Part shown: piece after piece, positions 45,077-54,792 of the stretch | Position numbering within the stretch: the stretch's first letter is position 1 | Layout of the letters: every line of letters starts with the position of its first letter | DNA from: Chitinophaga sp. SYP-B3965 | GTDB taxonomy: Bacteria > Bacteroidota > Bacteroidia > Chitinophagales > Chitinophagaceae | NCBI RefSeq assembly: GCF_009647655.1 | Contig: NZ_WJFD01000001.1 | Location: forward strand, 1,426,001-1,490,000 | Direction: 5' to 3' | DNA length: 64,000 bases | Program-made: the position numbers and the translations under genes | The notes under the pieces: model-generated | Told to the model about the DNA's origin: nothing | The model's input: the letters and a program-made list of their open reading frames with translations, nothing else | Database searches by the model: none

Positions 45077-48000
45077 TTAAAAAGTAATATCAAGTCCTGC
45101 CATAAAAGTGGACATCACCGGCAATGTTCTGTTAGCATATTGGGTGGCCATCTGATAAGCTTCCGGATCAATTCCGGCGGAGTTGGCATACCAGTGGAAA
45201 GGATTTTGCACCTGCAGTGTTAACTTAGCAGCCGACAGTTTTTTAAGACGGGCCAATGCCGGTGTTAAATTATAAGACAGTGAGATATCCCTTACTTTGA
45301 TATAGTCTGCCTTGAGTACATTTTGATCAGAAGCATACCATATGAGTGTGTAATAATTGCCTCCATTACCTTGCAGATCAGGCGCCGGCGCCATACCCGG
45401 TATTTTTTCATCGCCGGGTTTCCGCCAGAAATTAATCGCTCTCCTGTCTACATTGTTCGCACCGGGAAAGTTGTAGAAGTTAACAGGTGGCACTACATCT
45501 CTGATCACATTACCGCCGTTGGCAATGATCATGATACTGAGTGTAAGCTGACGGTAAGTAAAGCTGTTGGTGAACCCTGTAGTATATTTAGGACGCAGTG
45601 TACCGCTATATACCAGTCCATTGATGTCTGTCATATTTGCCACGATAGTACCGGTCTGATCATAGTTCTTTACTACTTTTCCATCAGCATCATATACCAT
45701 CATAGAACCATTGGTGGGATCAAGGCCTGCAGATCTGAAACTAAACACCGCATCCATCGGATAACCCACGCGATTTACACCATAACCACCTGTGAGACCA
45801 TACACATCCGGGGTCCTGGTATTGATGTCTGTCATCCTGTTTTTGTTGAGGCTTACAGCGAGTGTACTGCTCCAGGAGAAACGTTTATTACTTATGTTCA
45901 GCGTGTTGAGCGCCAGTTCAAAACCTTTGTTGTTTAAACTGCCATAATTGATCAATGCGCTGGGAAATGCATTCGTAGGATCGATGTTCTTTTCACCCAG
46001 CAGGTCAGTGGTTTTGCGGATATAGTAATCCATTGAACCGGAGATCCTGTTGTTGAATACCGCAAAGTCCACACCGATATTGGTAGAGGCGGTTTGCTCC
46101 CATCTCAGTAATTTATTGGGAGGATAGATGATGCTGGTTGCCGGAGCGTTTCCTTCAGCAAAGAAAGAAGAAGTTGCCTGCAGGTAGGGGCCTACTGTTC
46201 TGGCCACGTTTCCGCCAAGCCCATAAGTGGTGCGGATGCTCAGGCTGTTCAGCCAGCTGATGTCCTGCATGAAATTTTCTTCAGATAATCTCCAGCTGGC
46301 GCCAACTGACCACAACGGAACATACTTGTAACGCGGATCGGTACCAAAGAGGTTAGAATTATCTACACGCGCACTTCCGGTGATGTTATACTTCCCGTTG
46401 TAAGTATAACCAACATTACCATATGTTGAAATATACCGGTCTTCACTATTAGTAAAATTGCTATACTGGTTAAATCTCAGGGCGAAGGTACTTTGCAGGG
46501 ATTCTGTTCCTTTTAAAGCACCGAGGGCAACTTCATTTACAGGTACAAATTGAAGGTTATTATCGTTGTACCCCATTTTAAACACAGAGGTGGCCGTTTG
46601 TAATATCGCCCTGCGCTCCATGCCCGCTAATGCAGTCAAATGATGCTTAGCATTAATAATGCGCCTGTCGAAGTTAAGCTGCGCACGGGCCGTATAGGAT
46701 TTTGAGCTCCCTCTTGTTTCAAATATTTGTCCGCCATCCGGTACATTTTTCACCAACGCGCCGTTGATGACCTGTGCCGCATCGTTGATCATACTTTTGG
46801 TGTAGTAGGAATCAGGATTATAATATTCTTTATTGTAGCTGGTGCCTCGTTCTGTCTGGTATTTCAGGTCCAGTGTGAGGCCCTTGATTATTTTAACAGT
46901 GAATCCACCCTGCAGCCTGAAGTAATTGGATGAATAAGACAGATCTGAATTATTCATTTCAGTCAGTGGATTAAATGTTTCATCATACAACCCAAGGTTC
47001 TTTAAGCGATCGATCTCAAAAGGTGATTTTAACCTCGTGACGGAAGCAAGGCTGCCATCAGCATTTTTCAGTACTTCATAAGGCATATTCGTGTAGTAGC
47101 GTTGCGGGCTTTCACGGAGGAACGTTCCGTTGCGGATATTCGTAGTGGCCCCTACTTCAGCATCCAGCCAATCAAACACTTTCACTTTATCTTTCATGCC
47201 TACGTTAATATCTTCACTGTTGGTACGGAATCCATAGTCCCTGTTGCCGGTATAATTCATCATGATATTATACTGATGAATTTCATTACCGCCGTTGGCA
47301 GAAAAGCTGTGACGTTGCTTGATCCGGTTGCGCATGAACAGATCTTCCAGCTGGCCTTGCCCGTCTGCATTCCTTAAAGTATTGAGGATATTGTCCAGCT
47401 CTGTTTTAGTGATCAGGTTTTGCTCATAATTATAAAGTGCTTCCAATGCCTGGGGCTTGCCTTCGCGTTTAATAGGATCACTATACGATTTATGATACAT
47501 TCCGAAAAGTTCCTCTTGCAGATCCACCATCTGGGAGGAATTGAGCAGGTTCATATAACCCGCATCAGGTTTGGCGGTGAAAAACGCAGTGCTGGAAAAG
47601 TTCACTGTTAGTTTCCGGCTGCTGCCGTAACGGGTGGTAATGGAGATCACACCATTGGCCGCCCTGGTACCATAAATAGAAGCTGCCGCCGCATCTTTCA
47701 TCACGGTTACATTCACTACATCGGCCGGATTAATATAGTTCAGGTCTCCTTCATAGGGGAAACCATCTACTACATAAAGCGGACTCTGCGTGCCATAAAG
47801 TGTAGCGAGCCCCCGGATATTAACGTTTCCGTTCTGTATAAAGAGACCGGGCACCGTGCCTTCCAGGCGGTCCATGATACTGGTTTCCATCCTCGCGCCG
47901 AGTGTTTTATCCGTGATCACACTAAATGATCCGGTGGCGCGCTCTTTTGGAATGAGCTGATAACCTGTGTTAGCAGTAACATTCAATTCAGTTAAGGTAG

Positions 48001-48631
48001 AAGAGATAACGGACAGAGAAATATTTCCGATGTTGCCGGTGTTCAGCATGGCTGCTGTAACCACCACTTCTTTTGTTTTATATCCGATAAAGCTGATGCG
48101 CAATTTATCTCCTGCTGTAACAGACAGGGTAAAGCTACCTTCCGTATTGGTGACAGTAGATTGCTTTGAGCCCATGGCCACTACCGTAGCGCCGATCAGG
48201 GAACTGCCCGTGCTATCTGTTACACGCCCGGTTACCGGTTCCGCAACAATTACAGCTGTGTGGGTAGCAGGTTTACTATACAACATAATCGTGTTGTCCA
48301 CAATTTTGTAGTTCAGCGGCTGATCTTTCATGATCAGTTCCAGGAAACTGGTCAGCGGCATGTTTTGTACAGATACGGATACCGTACCCGCCTGTTTCAG
48401 GAGTTCTGATTTACCCCATACCACAAAACCGGTTTGCTTTTTAATAGTAGAAAAGACTTTCTCCATGGGAACGGCCCTGCCTGAAAAGGTGACAGATTGC
48501 GAAAATGTGTTGGCCGATACATGCAGGCAAATGGCAAGAAGAAGAACACTGGTAATTCTCATGATCCGGAGCATTTTGGTTGGGAGCCGGCACGGCAAGT
48601 CCCAACGGCTCCAATAAGCAGTTTTTTGCAT
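45077..48631 (-). CDS. SusC/RagA-family TonB-linked outer-membrane receptor with STN domain
   Basis: An 1184-residue receptor. The long N-terminus with 'TKMLRIMRITSVLLLAICLHVSANTFSQ' is common in Chitinophagaceae SusC proteins, so ATG 48631 is accepted. An STN domain (about 55-115), a carboxypeptidase-regulatory domain (about 130-205) and a plug with the SusC motif 'DAAAASIYGTRAANGVISITT' are visible, followed by a barrel to 'FMAGLDITF'. The STN domain points to regulation through the adjacent FecR and sigma factor. Confidence 0.94.
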   Translation of the reverse strand: MQKTAYWSRWDLPCRLPTKMLRIMRITSVLLLAICLHVSANTFSQSVTFSGRAVPMEKVFSTIKKQTGFVVWGKSELLKQAGTVSVSVQNMPLTSFLELIMKDQPLNYKIVDNTIMLYSKPATHTAVIVAEPVTGRVTDSTGSSLIGATVVAMGSKQSTVTNTEGSFTLSVTAGDKLRISFIGYKTKEVVVTAAMLNTGNIGNISLSVISSTLTELNVTANTGYQLIPKERATGSFSVITDKTLGARMETSIMDRLEGTVPGLFIQNGNVNIRGLATLYGTQSPLYVVDGFPYEGDLNYINPADVVNVTVMKDAAAASIYGTRAANGVISITTRYGSSRKLTVNFSSTAFFTAKPDAGYMNLLNSSQMVDLQEELFGMYHKSYSDPIKREGKPQALEALYNYEQNLITKTELDNILNTLRNADGQGQLEDLFMRNRIKQRHSFSANGGNEIHQYNIMMNYTGNRDYGFRTNSEDINVGMKDKVKVFDWLDAEVGATTNIRNGTFLRESPQRYYTNMPYEVLKNADGSLASVTRLKSPFEIDRLKNLGLYDETFNPLTEMNNSDLSYSSNYFRLQGGFTVKIIKGLTLDLKYQTERGTSYNKEYYNPDSYYTKSMINDAAQVINGALVKNVPDGGQIFETRGSSKSYTARAQLNFDRRIINAKHHLTALAGMERRAILQTATSVFKMGYNDNNLQFVPVNEVALGALKGTESLQSTFALRFNQYSNFTNSEDRYISTYGNVGYTYNGKYNITGSARVDNSNLFGTDPRYKYVPLWSVGASWRLSEENFMQDISWLNSLSIRTTYGLGGNVARTVGPYLQATSSFFAEGNAPATSIIYPPNKLLRWEQTASTNIGVDFAVFNNRISGSMDYYIRKTTDLLGEKNIDPTNAFPSALINYGSLNNKGFELALNTLNISNKRFSWSSTLAVSLNKNRMTDINTRTPDVYGLTGGYGVNRVGYPMDAVFSFRSAGLDPTNGSMMVYDADGKVVKNYDQTGTIVANMTDINGLVYSGTLRPKYTTGFTNSFTYRQLTLSIMIIANGGNVIRDVVPPVNFYNFPGANNVDRRAINFWRKPGDEKIPGMAPAPDLQGNGGNYYTLIWYASDQNVLKADYIKVRDISLSYNLTPALARLKKLSAAKLTLQVQNPFHWYANSAGIDPEAYQMATQYANRTLPVMSTFMAGLDITF

Positions 48632-48696
48632 AGATTTGCAACGTTTGGTTGTTAAAAATGGAGGTCTCGAAACCCGATTTGAATCAGCCAGCGCTT

Positions 48697-48729
48697 ACCG
48701 GAAGTGTTAGTAGCACTTTCGGTTTTTTT
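48697..48729 (+). terminator. Hairpin with T-run in the FecR-SusC gap
   Basis: ACCGGAAGTG and CACTTTCGGT form a ten-pair stem (one G-T) followed by seven T on the plus strand. All flanking genes are on the minus strand, where it is a hairpin in the leader of susC, so antisense termination or mRNA processing are both possible. Confidence 0.4.
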
Positions 48730-48772
48730 ATGCTGGTTGATCCGTTCTTTTAATTCATTTACATGTTTTAGA

Positions 48773-49963
48773 TTAAGGCATTACTACCAGCCTGCGGCCC
48801 TCTTCCAGCCTAAAATGTACATCAGACCGTTCCAGGCCTGTTAATACATCAGAGAGTTTCAGTTTCCTGCTCATCTCTCCGAAAAACAGTACCTCCGGCA
48901 CATTTCCTTCATACACCACTTCCAGGTTGTACCAGCGTTCCAGCTGACGCATCATTTCTCTCAGGCCTACCCCTTCAAAATTGAAAAGGCCGTTCTTCCA
49001 GGCGATGGCCTTTTCTACATTCGCATTTCGTGTTACTTCCATTCCTGCGTCTCCTGCCTGAAGCTGATCACCTGGTTTTAATACAATTCCGTTGCCTGTT
49101 TTGTTGGTATGGGATATCCGGACAGATCCTGTTACCAGAGTGGTGTAACTATTCTTTTCATTGGTATATGCTTTTACGTTGAATGCCGTACCCAGCACTT
49201 CGATATCCACTTTCCCCGGCACTTTTAATTTAAAGGGCTGTTCTGCATTTTTAGCCACTTCGAAATAGGCTTCGCCGGAAAGTTCCACCTCCCTCTCCTT
49301 TCCTTCAAAAGCTACAGGGAAACGCAGCACACTGGCTGCATTGAGCCAAACTTTGGAACCATCCGGCAGCATCACCTGGAACTGCCGTCCTTTGGATGTG
49401 GTGATCGTATTGTATTCCATTTCCCCTGTGCCACGATCTCCGGGGGTGTATTGCAGCCCGTTATCTTTCATTGCTACAGCGGTTCCGTTCTGACGGGTGA
49501 TGATACCATTGCCTGCACTATCCAGTTCCATTTGTGAACCATCCGCCAGTGTAAGGATGGCGCCGTTCTTTCCGGGCTCCACATCCATCTTTGCAACCAC
49601 TGGAGCAGGTTTCGGCTGTTGATTATGATTGAAGAACCAGGCGCCGGCACCAAATAATAACACTGCTGCGGCTGCCCATCCCCATCTGTGGAGGAAATGT
49701 ACCCGGTGAACTGGTTTAACAACGGGATCAACAGATAGTTTATCCGACTGCAATATCTGATCTGCCACCTGCATCCAGTGTTGCTGATCGAAGGCTGGCA
49801 TAGGTTGCTGACGGTGTTCTTCCAGCCAGCTTTCCACCGCATCCATAGAAATACCAGATGCATCCTGATCAACTAAACTGGTTAGTTCATGCAGTTCTTC
49901 TTCGGTGGCTGTATGTGTGGCAAGCCGGTCCAGTAAATATGCTAATCGGGTGTTTTGTTCCAT
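48773..49963 (-). CDS. FecR family protein
   Basis: A 396-residue single-pass protein: cytoplasmic part to about residue 90, membrane segment 'WGWAAAAVLLFGAGAWFF' (about 93-110), then the FecR domain ('TTSKGRQFQVMLPDGSKVWLNAASVLRFP') and the C-terminal DUF4974-type segment ('FNFEGVGLREMMRQLERWYNLEVVYEG'). It relays signal from the STN domain of the adjacent SusC to the sigma factor encoded upstream. It is about 70 residues longer than the other FecR in the window. Confidence 0.93.
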   Translation of the reverse strand: MEQNTRLAYLLDRLATHTATEEELHELTSLVDQDASGISMDAVESWLEEHRQQPMPAFDQQHWMQVADQILQSDKLSVDPVVKPVHRVHFLHRWGWAAAAVLLFGAGAWFFNHNQQPKPAPVVAKMDVEPGKNGAILTLADGSQMELDSAGNGIITRQNGTAVAMKDNGLQYTPGDRGTGEMEYNTITTSKGRQFQVMLPDGSKVWLNAASVLRFPVAFEGKEREVELSGEAYFEVAKNAEQPFKLKVPGKVDIEVLGTAFNVKAYTNEKNSYTTLVTGSVRISHTNKTGNGIVLKPGDQLQAGDAGMEVTRNANVEKAIAWKNGLFNFEGVGLREMMRQLERWYNLEVVYEGNVPEVLFFGEMSRKLKLSDVLTGLERSDVHFRLEEGRRLVVMP

Positions 49964-50039
49964 TTGGTGGTGGCTGTTTATATCCCCCCTTATCTATACC
50001 AGACAATTGAGCGGGGAATTGGTACCGAAAAAAGGGGAA

Positions 50040-50615
50040 TTATTTTTTTCCGGCGATGAATATATCTATCAATATGGCGAGGAACGGCAGATAATCAGCC
50101 TTTTGCAGGGAAGCGCGGATATTTTTCAATGCCATCACCAGCAGGTTTTTCACGGTGCTGATGGCCAGATCCATATGTTGTGCAATTTCATTGATGCTAA
50201 GCCCCTGTTCACGGCTTAAACGGTAGATCTGTTGCTGCTTTTCAGGTAATTGCTGCACCGCTTTGTTCACCAGGCTGAGCAACTGCCGGAATTCGATCAT
50301 TTCTGCTACGGGGAGTTCTTCCTGTTTTACGGTATCCATTACTTTATCCCGGATGGTTTGACGGCGTACATAGTTTACTGCCAGGAAAAAGCAGATCTTT
50401 TTGATCCAGGCACCGGGTTGTGCAACTTCCGTAAGCTGGTCGCGGGCTACCCATATTTTAAGAAAGGTATCCTGCACCAGGTCATCTGCCACTGCCACTG
50501 ATCCTGTAATACGTGCCGCCATTGCCAGCAGGCGTGGCGCATAGATCTCAAAAAGACGTCTGAATGCAGATTCATCACCAGCTGCAATCCGTCTATAGAG
50601 GTCAGGACCATCCAT
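50040..50615 (-). CDS. ECF RNA polymerase sigma factor
   Basis: From ATG 50615 the protein has 191 residues; ATG 50633 would add six. Region 2 is 'AFRRLFEIYAPRLLAMAARITGSVAVADDLVQDTFLKIW' and region 4 is 'LSREQGLSINEIAQHMDLAISTVKNLLVMALKNIRA'. Heads the sigma-FecR-SusC-SusD order typical of regulated nutrient loci. Confidence 0.92.
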   Translation of the reverse strand: MDGPDLYRRIAAGDESAFRRLFEIYAPRLLAMAARITGSVAVADDLVQDTFLKIWVARDQLTEVAQPGAWIKKICFFLAVNYVRRQTIRDKVMDTVKQEELPVAEMIEFRQLLSLVNKAVQQLPEKQQQIYRLSREQGLSINEIAQHMDLAISTVKNLLVMALKNIRASLQKADYLPFLAILIDIFIAGKK

Positions 50616-50793
50616 AAAATGTCCGTCGTTCAATGAAGATGTATTAATAATAAAAATTATAGATTTTGGCTAGCAAGATGGTTGCTGAACATTCACATTT
50701 TAAACTGATAATGCCGGCAAGTTAGAATAATAATGCAAAATTCTATAATTTCCCTGACCAGGAGGCATTTACTACAGTATTTAAAACAGGCAT

Positions 50794-51018
50794 ATGACAA
50801 CTTCAAACTTATCGGAATTATCTCCGATAGATAAGGTCCTGCATTTTTGGAACAACGTGAGGTTTACGGGTTTTCATAACGGTATGTTCGGACTGCCACC
50901 CAACCATAAGCCTATCAATATGACGGGTATTGCTATATGGGAGATCAGGGATAACAAATTAGCGCATAACCGGGTGGAACGAAGTTCCTGGGAAGTATAC
51001 CAGTCACTTACAAAGTAA
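50794..51018 (+). pseudogene. Truncated SnoaL-like/ester cyclase fragment
   Basis: The 74-residue product matches only the C-terminal half of a SnoaL-like polyketide cyclase ('RFTGFHNGMFGLPPNHKPINMTGIAIWEI', then 'DNKLAHNRVER'); the family is normally about 130-150 residues. An in-frame TAA lies 10 bases before the ATG and no N-terminal half is seen in other frames. It is probably a decayed remnant, although a small expressed protein cannot be excluded. The stop codon lies inside a 17-pair hairpin. Confidence 0.6.
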
Positions 51019-51050
51019 TGCGCAGGAAGGATGCCTTCCTGCGCATTACT
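51014..51050. terminator. 17-pair hairpin between convergent genes
   Basis: Arms 51014-51030 and 51034-51050 pair perfectly around ATG. The arm includes the TAA of the SnoaL fragment. No T-run follows on either strand. It separates the fragment from the convergent aldo/keto reductase gene. Confidence 0.6.
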
Positions 51051-51079
51051 TCTGAGCATCCTGATGAACTGATCCGATC

Positions 51080-52060
51080 TTAATTGTTTGCCAGCTTCTC
51101 ATGTTCAGCCGTATACCTTGCGCCGGTATCCGGATATTTCTTAAGCAGTTCATCGATCGTTTGCAGATCTCCCTGTGTCAGATCTACATCTACCGCGCCA
51201 GCGTTTTCTCTAAGGTATTTGGTTTTCTTTGTACCGGGGATCGGTATAATATTTTCTCCCTGGCTCAACACCCATGCAAGTGCTATCTGCGCTGGTGTAA
51301 CGTTTTTAGCTCCTGCCAGTGCAGCAAACCCTTCTGCCAGTTTCCTGTTATTTTCAGCATACTGTTCCTGGTAGCGTGGCAATGTTCTGCGGAAATCATC
51401 ATCTCCCAGTGTACTGATATCAAGTGTATTGGTGACCAGTCCCCGGGCCAGCGGACTAAAGGGAATAAAAGATATGCCCAGTTCTTTCGTCAATGGAAGT
51501 ATCTCTGCTTCCGGGTCTCTCGTTAAGAGTGAATATTCACTTTGCAACGCGGCAATCGGATGTACCGCATGTGCTTTTTTAATGGATGCGGCAGAGGCTT
51601 CGGACAAACCAAGATACCGCACCTTCCCCTCTTTCACCAATTCGGCCATAGCACCTACTGTTTCTTCGATGGGTACATTCGGATCTACACGATGCGCATA
51701 ATACAGATCGATATGATCTATACGCAGGCGTTTCAGGCTTTGCTCTACTGCCGTTTTCATATAAGCAGGAGATGCATCGAACGAGCGGGTCCTGTTATCA
51801 TCCCATCTGAAACCAAATTTTGTTGCAATAAAGATCTTATCCCTGTTCGGAACCAGTACCTGGGATACCAGTTTCTCATTTTCACCTTTCGCATAGATAT
51901 CCGCCGTATCCCAAAAGTTAATACCCAGATCGATGGCCAGGTTCAGGGTAGCTAATGATTCTTTATCATCCGGCACACCATAAGCATGGTTCATTCCCAT
52001 GGTACCTAACCCGATAGCAGATAACTGTTCGTTGGTATTGCCTAATTTTCTGTATTTCAT
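51080..52060 (-). CDS. Aldo/keto reductase
   Basis: A 326-residue NAD(P)H-dependent oxidoreductase with the full tetrad: Asp in 'FWDTADIY', Tyr in 'DIYAKGENE', Lys in 'IATKFGF', His in 'YYAHRVDP'. The cofactor end '[16 protein letters not shown]' is that of the AKR11/12-like (YhdN-type) branch. Natural substrate unknown. ATG 52060 lies four bases after a TAAATTTG promoter element, predicting a leaderless mRNA. Divergent from the EcsC gene. Confidence 0.92.
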   Translation of the reverse strand: MKYRKLGNTNEQLSAIGLGTMGMNHAYGVPDDKESLATLNLAIDLGINFWDTADIYAKGENEKLVSQVLVPNRDKIFIATKFGFRWDDNRTRSFDASPAYMKTAVEQSLKRLRIDHIDLYYAHRVDPNVPIEETVGAMAELVKEGKVRYLGLSEASAASIKKAHAVHPIAALQSEYSLLTRDPEAEILPLTKELGISFIPFSPLARGLVTNTLDISTLGDDDFRRTLPRYQEQYAENNRKLAEGFAALAGAKNVTPAQIALAWVLSQGENIIPIPGTKKTKYLRENAGAVDVDLTQGDLQTIDELLKKYPDTGARYTAEHEKLANN

Positions 52061-52064
52061 AAAG

Positions 52065-52072
52065 CAAATTTA
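52065..52072 (-). promoter_or_regulatory. -7 promoter element four bases before ATG
   Basis: TAAATTTG on the minus strand, then CTTT and the ATG of the aldo/keto reductase. Exact consensus; -33 box not evident. Confidence 0.55.
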
Positions 52073-52073
52073 T

Positions 52074-52140
52074 GCAGGAACGGATTGGATTTCTTGCAGG
52101 AAACAAACGATTTTTTATGAATTTCAAATATACGCAGGAA
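52074..52140. repeat. Three direct GCAGGAA repeats in a divergent promoter region
   Basis: GCAGGAA occurs at 52074-52080, 52096-52102 and 52134-52140 in the 101-base gap between the aldo/keto reductase and EcsC genes. Start-to-start distances are 22 and 38 bases. Confidence 0.5.
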
Positions 52141-52161
52141 TATTATACCTAATTTCCCATT

Positions 52162-52875
52162 ATGCTATACGAACAACGCATCAAAATAGAAATGGAAACC
52201 TGGCAGCATAAAATGCAGGGCCGCTCCTCATTGATGGACAGGTTGTCTAAATCAGTGCAATCCCGCATTAACCGCATTATTCCTCAGAAGGTGCATGATG
52301 CCATTACAGTTACCATTAAACAAATGGTGCGGGGTGTATTGTTCGGCTCTACCTATACTGTACCCAGCCAGCCTGTTTTTGCTTCTTTGTATGATATGGA
52401 AGAAGCAGTGCTCCGCCGTGTGGACTTCTACCGGAAAACAGCAGCCGCAGAGGGCGGTATTACCGGAGCAGGCGGTATCCTGCTGGGCCTTGCAGATTTT
52501 CCAATACTGCTTGGCATGAAACTAAAACTGCTTTTTGATATCGCCACCTATTATGGTTTTGATGTAAAGGATTATAAAGAACGATTGTATATCCTCCATA
52601 TTTTCCAGCTGGCTTTCAGCAGCCAGGAGCATCGGCGGAATGTGTTTGAGAAGATCGAAAACTGGAAAGAAAAAAGCAGTCAGCTGCCGGATGATATTCA
52701 TGTTTTCGACTGGCAGAGCTTTCAGATCGAATACCGTGATCATATAGACCTGGCTAAAATAGGACAGTTACTTCCTGTAGTAGGTGCAGCGGTGGGGGTA
52801 GTAGTAAATTACAGGTTGATCACAAAGCTGGGCACTACGGCCATGAATGCTTACAGGATGAGGATACTGGATTAA
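52162..52875 (+). CDS. EcsC family protein
   Basis: A 237-residue protein matching the EcsC family: 'RRVDFYRKTAAAEGGITGAGGILLGLADFPILLGMKLKLLFDIATYYGFD' holds the conserved glycine-rich helix, and 'AYRMRILD' closes the protein. EcsC of Bacillus is encoded with the EcsAB exporter but its function is unresolved; no EcsAB genes are here. The ATG at 52162 is preferred; a second in-frame ATG at 52192 exists. Ends at copy 3 of the repeated terminator. Confidence 0.88.
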   Translation: MLYEQRIKIEMETWQHKMQGRSSLMDRLSKSVQSRINRIIPQKVHDAITVTIKQMVRGVLFGSTYTVPSQPVFASLYDMEEAVLRRVDFYRKTAAAEGGITGAGGILLGLADFPILLGMKLKLLFDIATYYGFDVKDYKERLYILHIFQLAFSSQEHRRNVFEKIENWKEKSSQLPDDIHVFDWQSFQIEYRDHIDLAKIGQLLPVVGAAVGVVVNYRLITKLGTTAMNAYRMRILD

Positions 52876-52908
52876 AAAAAAGGATACACCGTATAGTGTA
52901 TCCCTTTT
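52874..52908. terminator. Bidirectional terminator, copy 3 of the repeated hairpin
   Basis: GGATACAC and GTGTATCC pair around CGTATA with A/T runs outside. The stem equals that of copies 1 and 2 except the last pair; the loop differs. Lies between the convergent EcsC and sugar dehydrogenase genes. Confidence 0.85.
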
Positions 52909-52917
52909 CGAAATAAA

Positions 52918-54177
52918 TTATTTCTTAGCAATCCGGTACAGTCTGCCCTGATCTGTGATAGTATACAGCGCGCCATCTTTACCTTCCGTGATATCGCGAA
53001 AACGTTGTCCCTCGCCACCAAGTAACCTTTCTTCTCCGGTTACTTTATTGTTTTCGATAACAAGCCGCGCAATATGGGTACTGCTCAGACCGGAAATGAA
53101 TAAGTTGTTCTTCCATTCTGGAATACCTGCACCACTGTAGAAAGTGATACCGCTCGGAGAAACTACCGGATCCCAGTAATACACCGGTTGTTCAAGACCA
53201 GCTTTCTGTTGTATGCTATCACCAATTTTCTTACCGCTGTATTCAATGCCGTAAGTGATAGTAGGCCAGCCGTAATTCTTTCCGGGGTCTACCCTGTTCA
53301 GTTCATCGCCACCTCTTGGTCCGAATTCAGTTTCCCAGAGATCTCCTGTTTCAGGATGCAAAGCAAGCCCCTGCACATTGCGGTGACCATAAGAATAAAG
53401 CTCTGGCCTTGCATCTGCTTTACCTTCAAATGGATTACCGGCAGCAGGTTTCCCTTCTTTTGTGATCCTGATCACTTTACCTAAGCCGGATTTGATATCC
53501 TGGGCCTGGGGTCTTGTTTCCAGGTCTGAACGTTCGCCTGTGCTGATGATAATGTTCCCGCTCTTGTCGAAAAGGATCCTTCCGCCGTAGTGCAGTGTAC
53601 CATTATAAGCAGGTGTAGCACGATATATAACAGCTGCGCCTTCAATCGTTTTTTCATCGGCAGATAATTTGCCTTTGGCAACAGCCGTGAGATTACCTTC
53701 AGGCAATGGTTCTGAGAACACCCAGTATACCATCCTGTTAGCAGCAAAATCAGGATCTACCCGGATACCCAGCAAGCCGCCCTGGCCATTGGAATTTACA
53801 GCAGGTATACCGGTGATGGGTTCGCTCACTTTACCTTCCAGGGTAGCGATCCGCATGGTACCTTTTTTCTCGGTAATGATTAAACGGCCATCAGGAAGTG
53901 AGGTCACTCCCCAGGGGGATTTCAGACTGCTGTCCAGTACTTTATATTCATAAGCAGTGGTAGTTTTAACGCTGCCTATCCTTGTCTGGCCAGGAAATGC
54001 GGGTTTATAGTCCGAATTGGCTGTTTTTGTTTCTACAGGTTCGCCGGCAGTAATACTGTCCGTGGCTGTAGCTGTGTTTTCAGCAGTTTTGCCAGTGCCC
54101 TGTCCGCAGGAAGTGAAAGCTAATACGCCTCCCATGCAAACGACGGTCAAAAAATGAGGGTTCAGGTACCTGTTCAT
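52918..54177 (-). CDS. PQQ-dependent sugar dehydrogenase-like lipoprotein
   Basis: A 419-residue protein with a lipoprotein signal (Cys24 in 'AFTSCGQ'), a low-complexity Thr/Ala linker, and a six-bladed propeller of the soluble glucose/sorbosone dehydrogenase family: 'LKSPWGVTSLPDGRLIITEKKGTMRI', 'NGQGGLLGIRVDPDF', 'LHYGGRILFDKSGNIIISTGER', 'YGHRNVQGLALHPETGDLWETEFGPRGGDELN'. The His of 'YGHRN' and the 'GPRGGDE' loop are usual PQQ/calcium site positions. It oxidises sugars at the outer side of the cell, if PQQ is available. Confidence 0.9.
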   Translation of the reverse strand: MNRYLNPHFLTVVCMGGVLAFTSCGQGTGKTAENTATATDSITAGEPVETKTANSDYKPAFPGQTRIGSVKTTTAYEYKVLDSSLKSPWGVTSLPDGRLIITEKKGTMRIATLEGKVSEPITGIPAVNSNGQGGLLGIRVDPDFAANRMVYWVFSEPLPEGNLTAVAKGKLSADEKTIEGAAVIYRATPAYNGTLHYGGRILFDKSGNIIISTGERSDLETRPQAQDIKSGLGKVIRITKEGKPAAGNPFEGKADARPELYSYGHRNVQGLALHPETGDLWETEFGPRGGDELNRVDPGKNYGWPTITYGIEYSGKKIGDSIQQKAGLEQPVYYWDPVVSPSGITFYSGAGIPEWKNNLFISGLSSTHIARLVIENNKVTGEERLLGGEGQRFRDITEGKDGALYTITDQGRLYRIAKK

Positions 54178-54259
54178 AGATGAAATTTTAGTGCTTAAAT
54201 ATAAACTAAGTTCAATTGAAAATGTCGTTTTTTTACTATCCCAACATCCCTCCCTACCC

Positions 54260-54267
54260 TAGTATTG
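54260..54267 (+). promoter_or_regulatory. Near-consensus -7 element four bases before ATG
   Basis: TAGTATTG, one mismatch to TAnnTTTG, then CAGA and ATG 54272. Confidence 0.35.
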
Positions 54268-54271
54268 CAGA

Positions 54272-54778
54272 ATGAAGCACATTCTTTTTATCGCCGCAAC
54301 CCTCCTGCTCATTACGGCTTGCAAAAAAGGCGGGACCGGTCCCGCCGGAACGGCCAATGTTATTTATTCCAAATGGTTTAAACCTGACACCTACACAAAG
54401 GATACGGTTTTTGGTATCTGGGGTTTTAATTACATCCAGGCTGCTCCGGAGATCACACAACAGATGCTGGATACCGCCACCATATTTACTTTTGCAAAAC
54501 TGGAGGGATATAACCCCTTTATATGGCGACCTGGCCAGGTAGGGCTACTCCCTATTACCCTCACTTATAATACAGGTGTTGTTACCAGGGATGTATGGTC
54601 TGCCGGGTATACAGTAGGAACTATCCGCATCCGCATGACGAATGACATGAATATCTACCCTGGTATCAATACCTCCCACCAGTTCCGTTATATCATCATC
54701 CCCGGTGGAAAACTTACCGGCCGCCAGGCGCCTCCGACTTATGAAGAAGTTTGCCGGCGATATAATATACCGGAGTAA
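54272..54778 (+). CDS. Lipoprotein of unknown function
   Basis: A 168-residue lipoprotein (lipobox 'LLITAC', Cys17, then 'KKGGTGPAG'). The rest is beta-rich, with 'IYSKWFKPDTYTKDTVFGIWGFNYIQAAPEITQQMLDTATI' and a C-terminal 'FRYIIIPGGKLTGR'. Similar short outer-membrane lipoproteins with this pattern are common in Chitinophaga, but I cannot name a family or function. Lies 14 bases upstream of the DUF2461 gene, which has its own promoter element overlapping the gap. Confidence 0.75.
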   Translation: MKHILFIAATLLLITACKKGGTGPAGTANVIYSKWFKPDTYTKDTVFGIWGFNYIQAAPEITQQMLDTATIFTFAKLEGYNPFIWRPGQVGLLPITLTYNTGVVTRDVWSAGYTVGTIRIRMTNDMNIYPGINTSHQFRYIIIPGGKLTGRQAPPTYEEVCRRYNIPE

Positions 54779-54780
54779 AG

Positions 54781-54788
54781 TATATTTG
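54781..54788 (+). promoter_or_regulatory. -7 promoter element four bases before ATG
   Basis: TATATTTG, exact consensus, then CCTT and ATG 54793 of the DUF2461 gene. Same layout and same CCTT spacer as at 12284. Confidence 0.55.
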
Positions 54789-54792
54789 CCTT

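Noticed and set aside
45323..45937. 204-codon frame opposite the SusC gene
   Set aside because: Antisense shadow of a conserved receptor gene.
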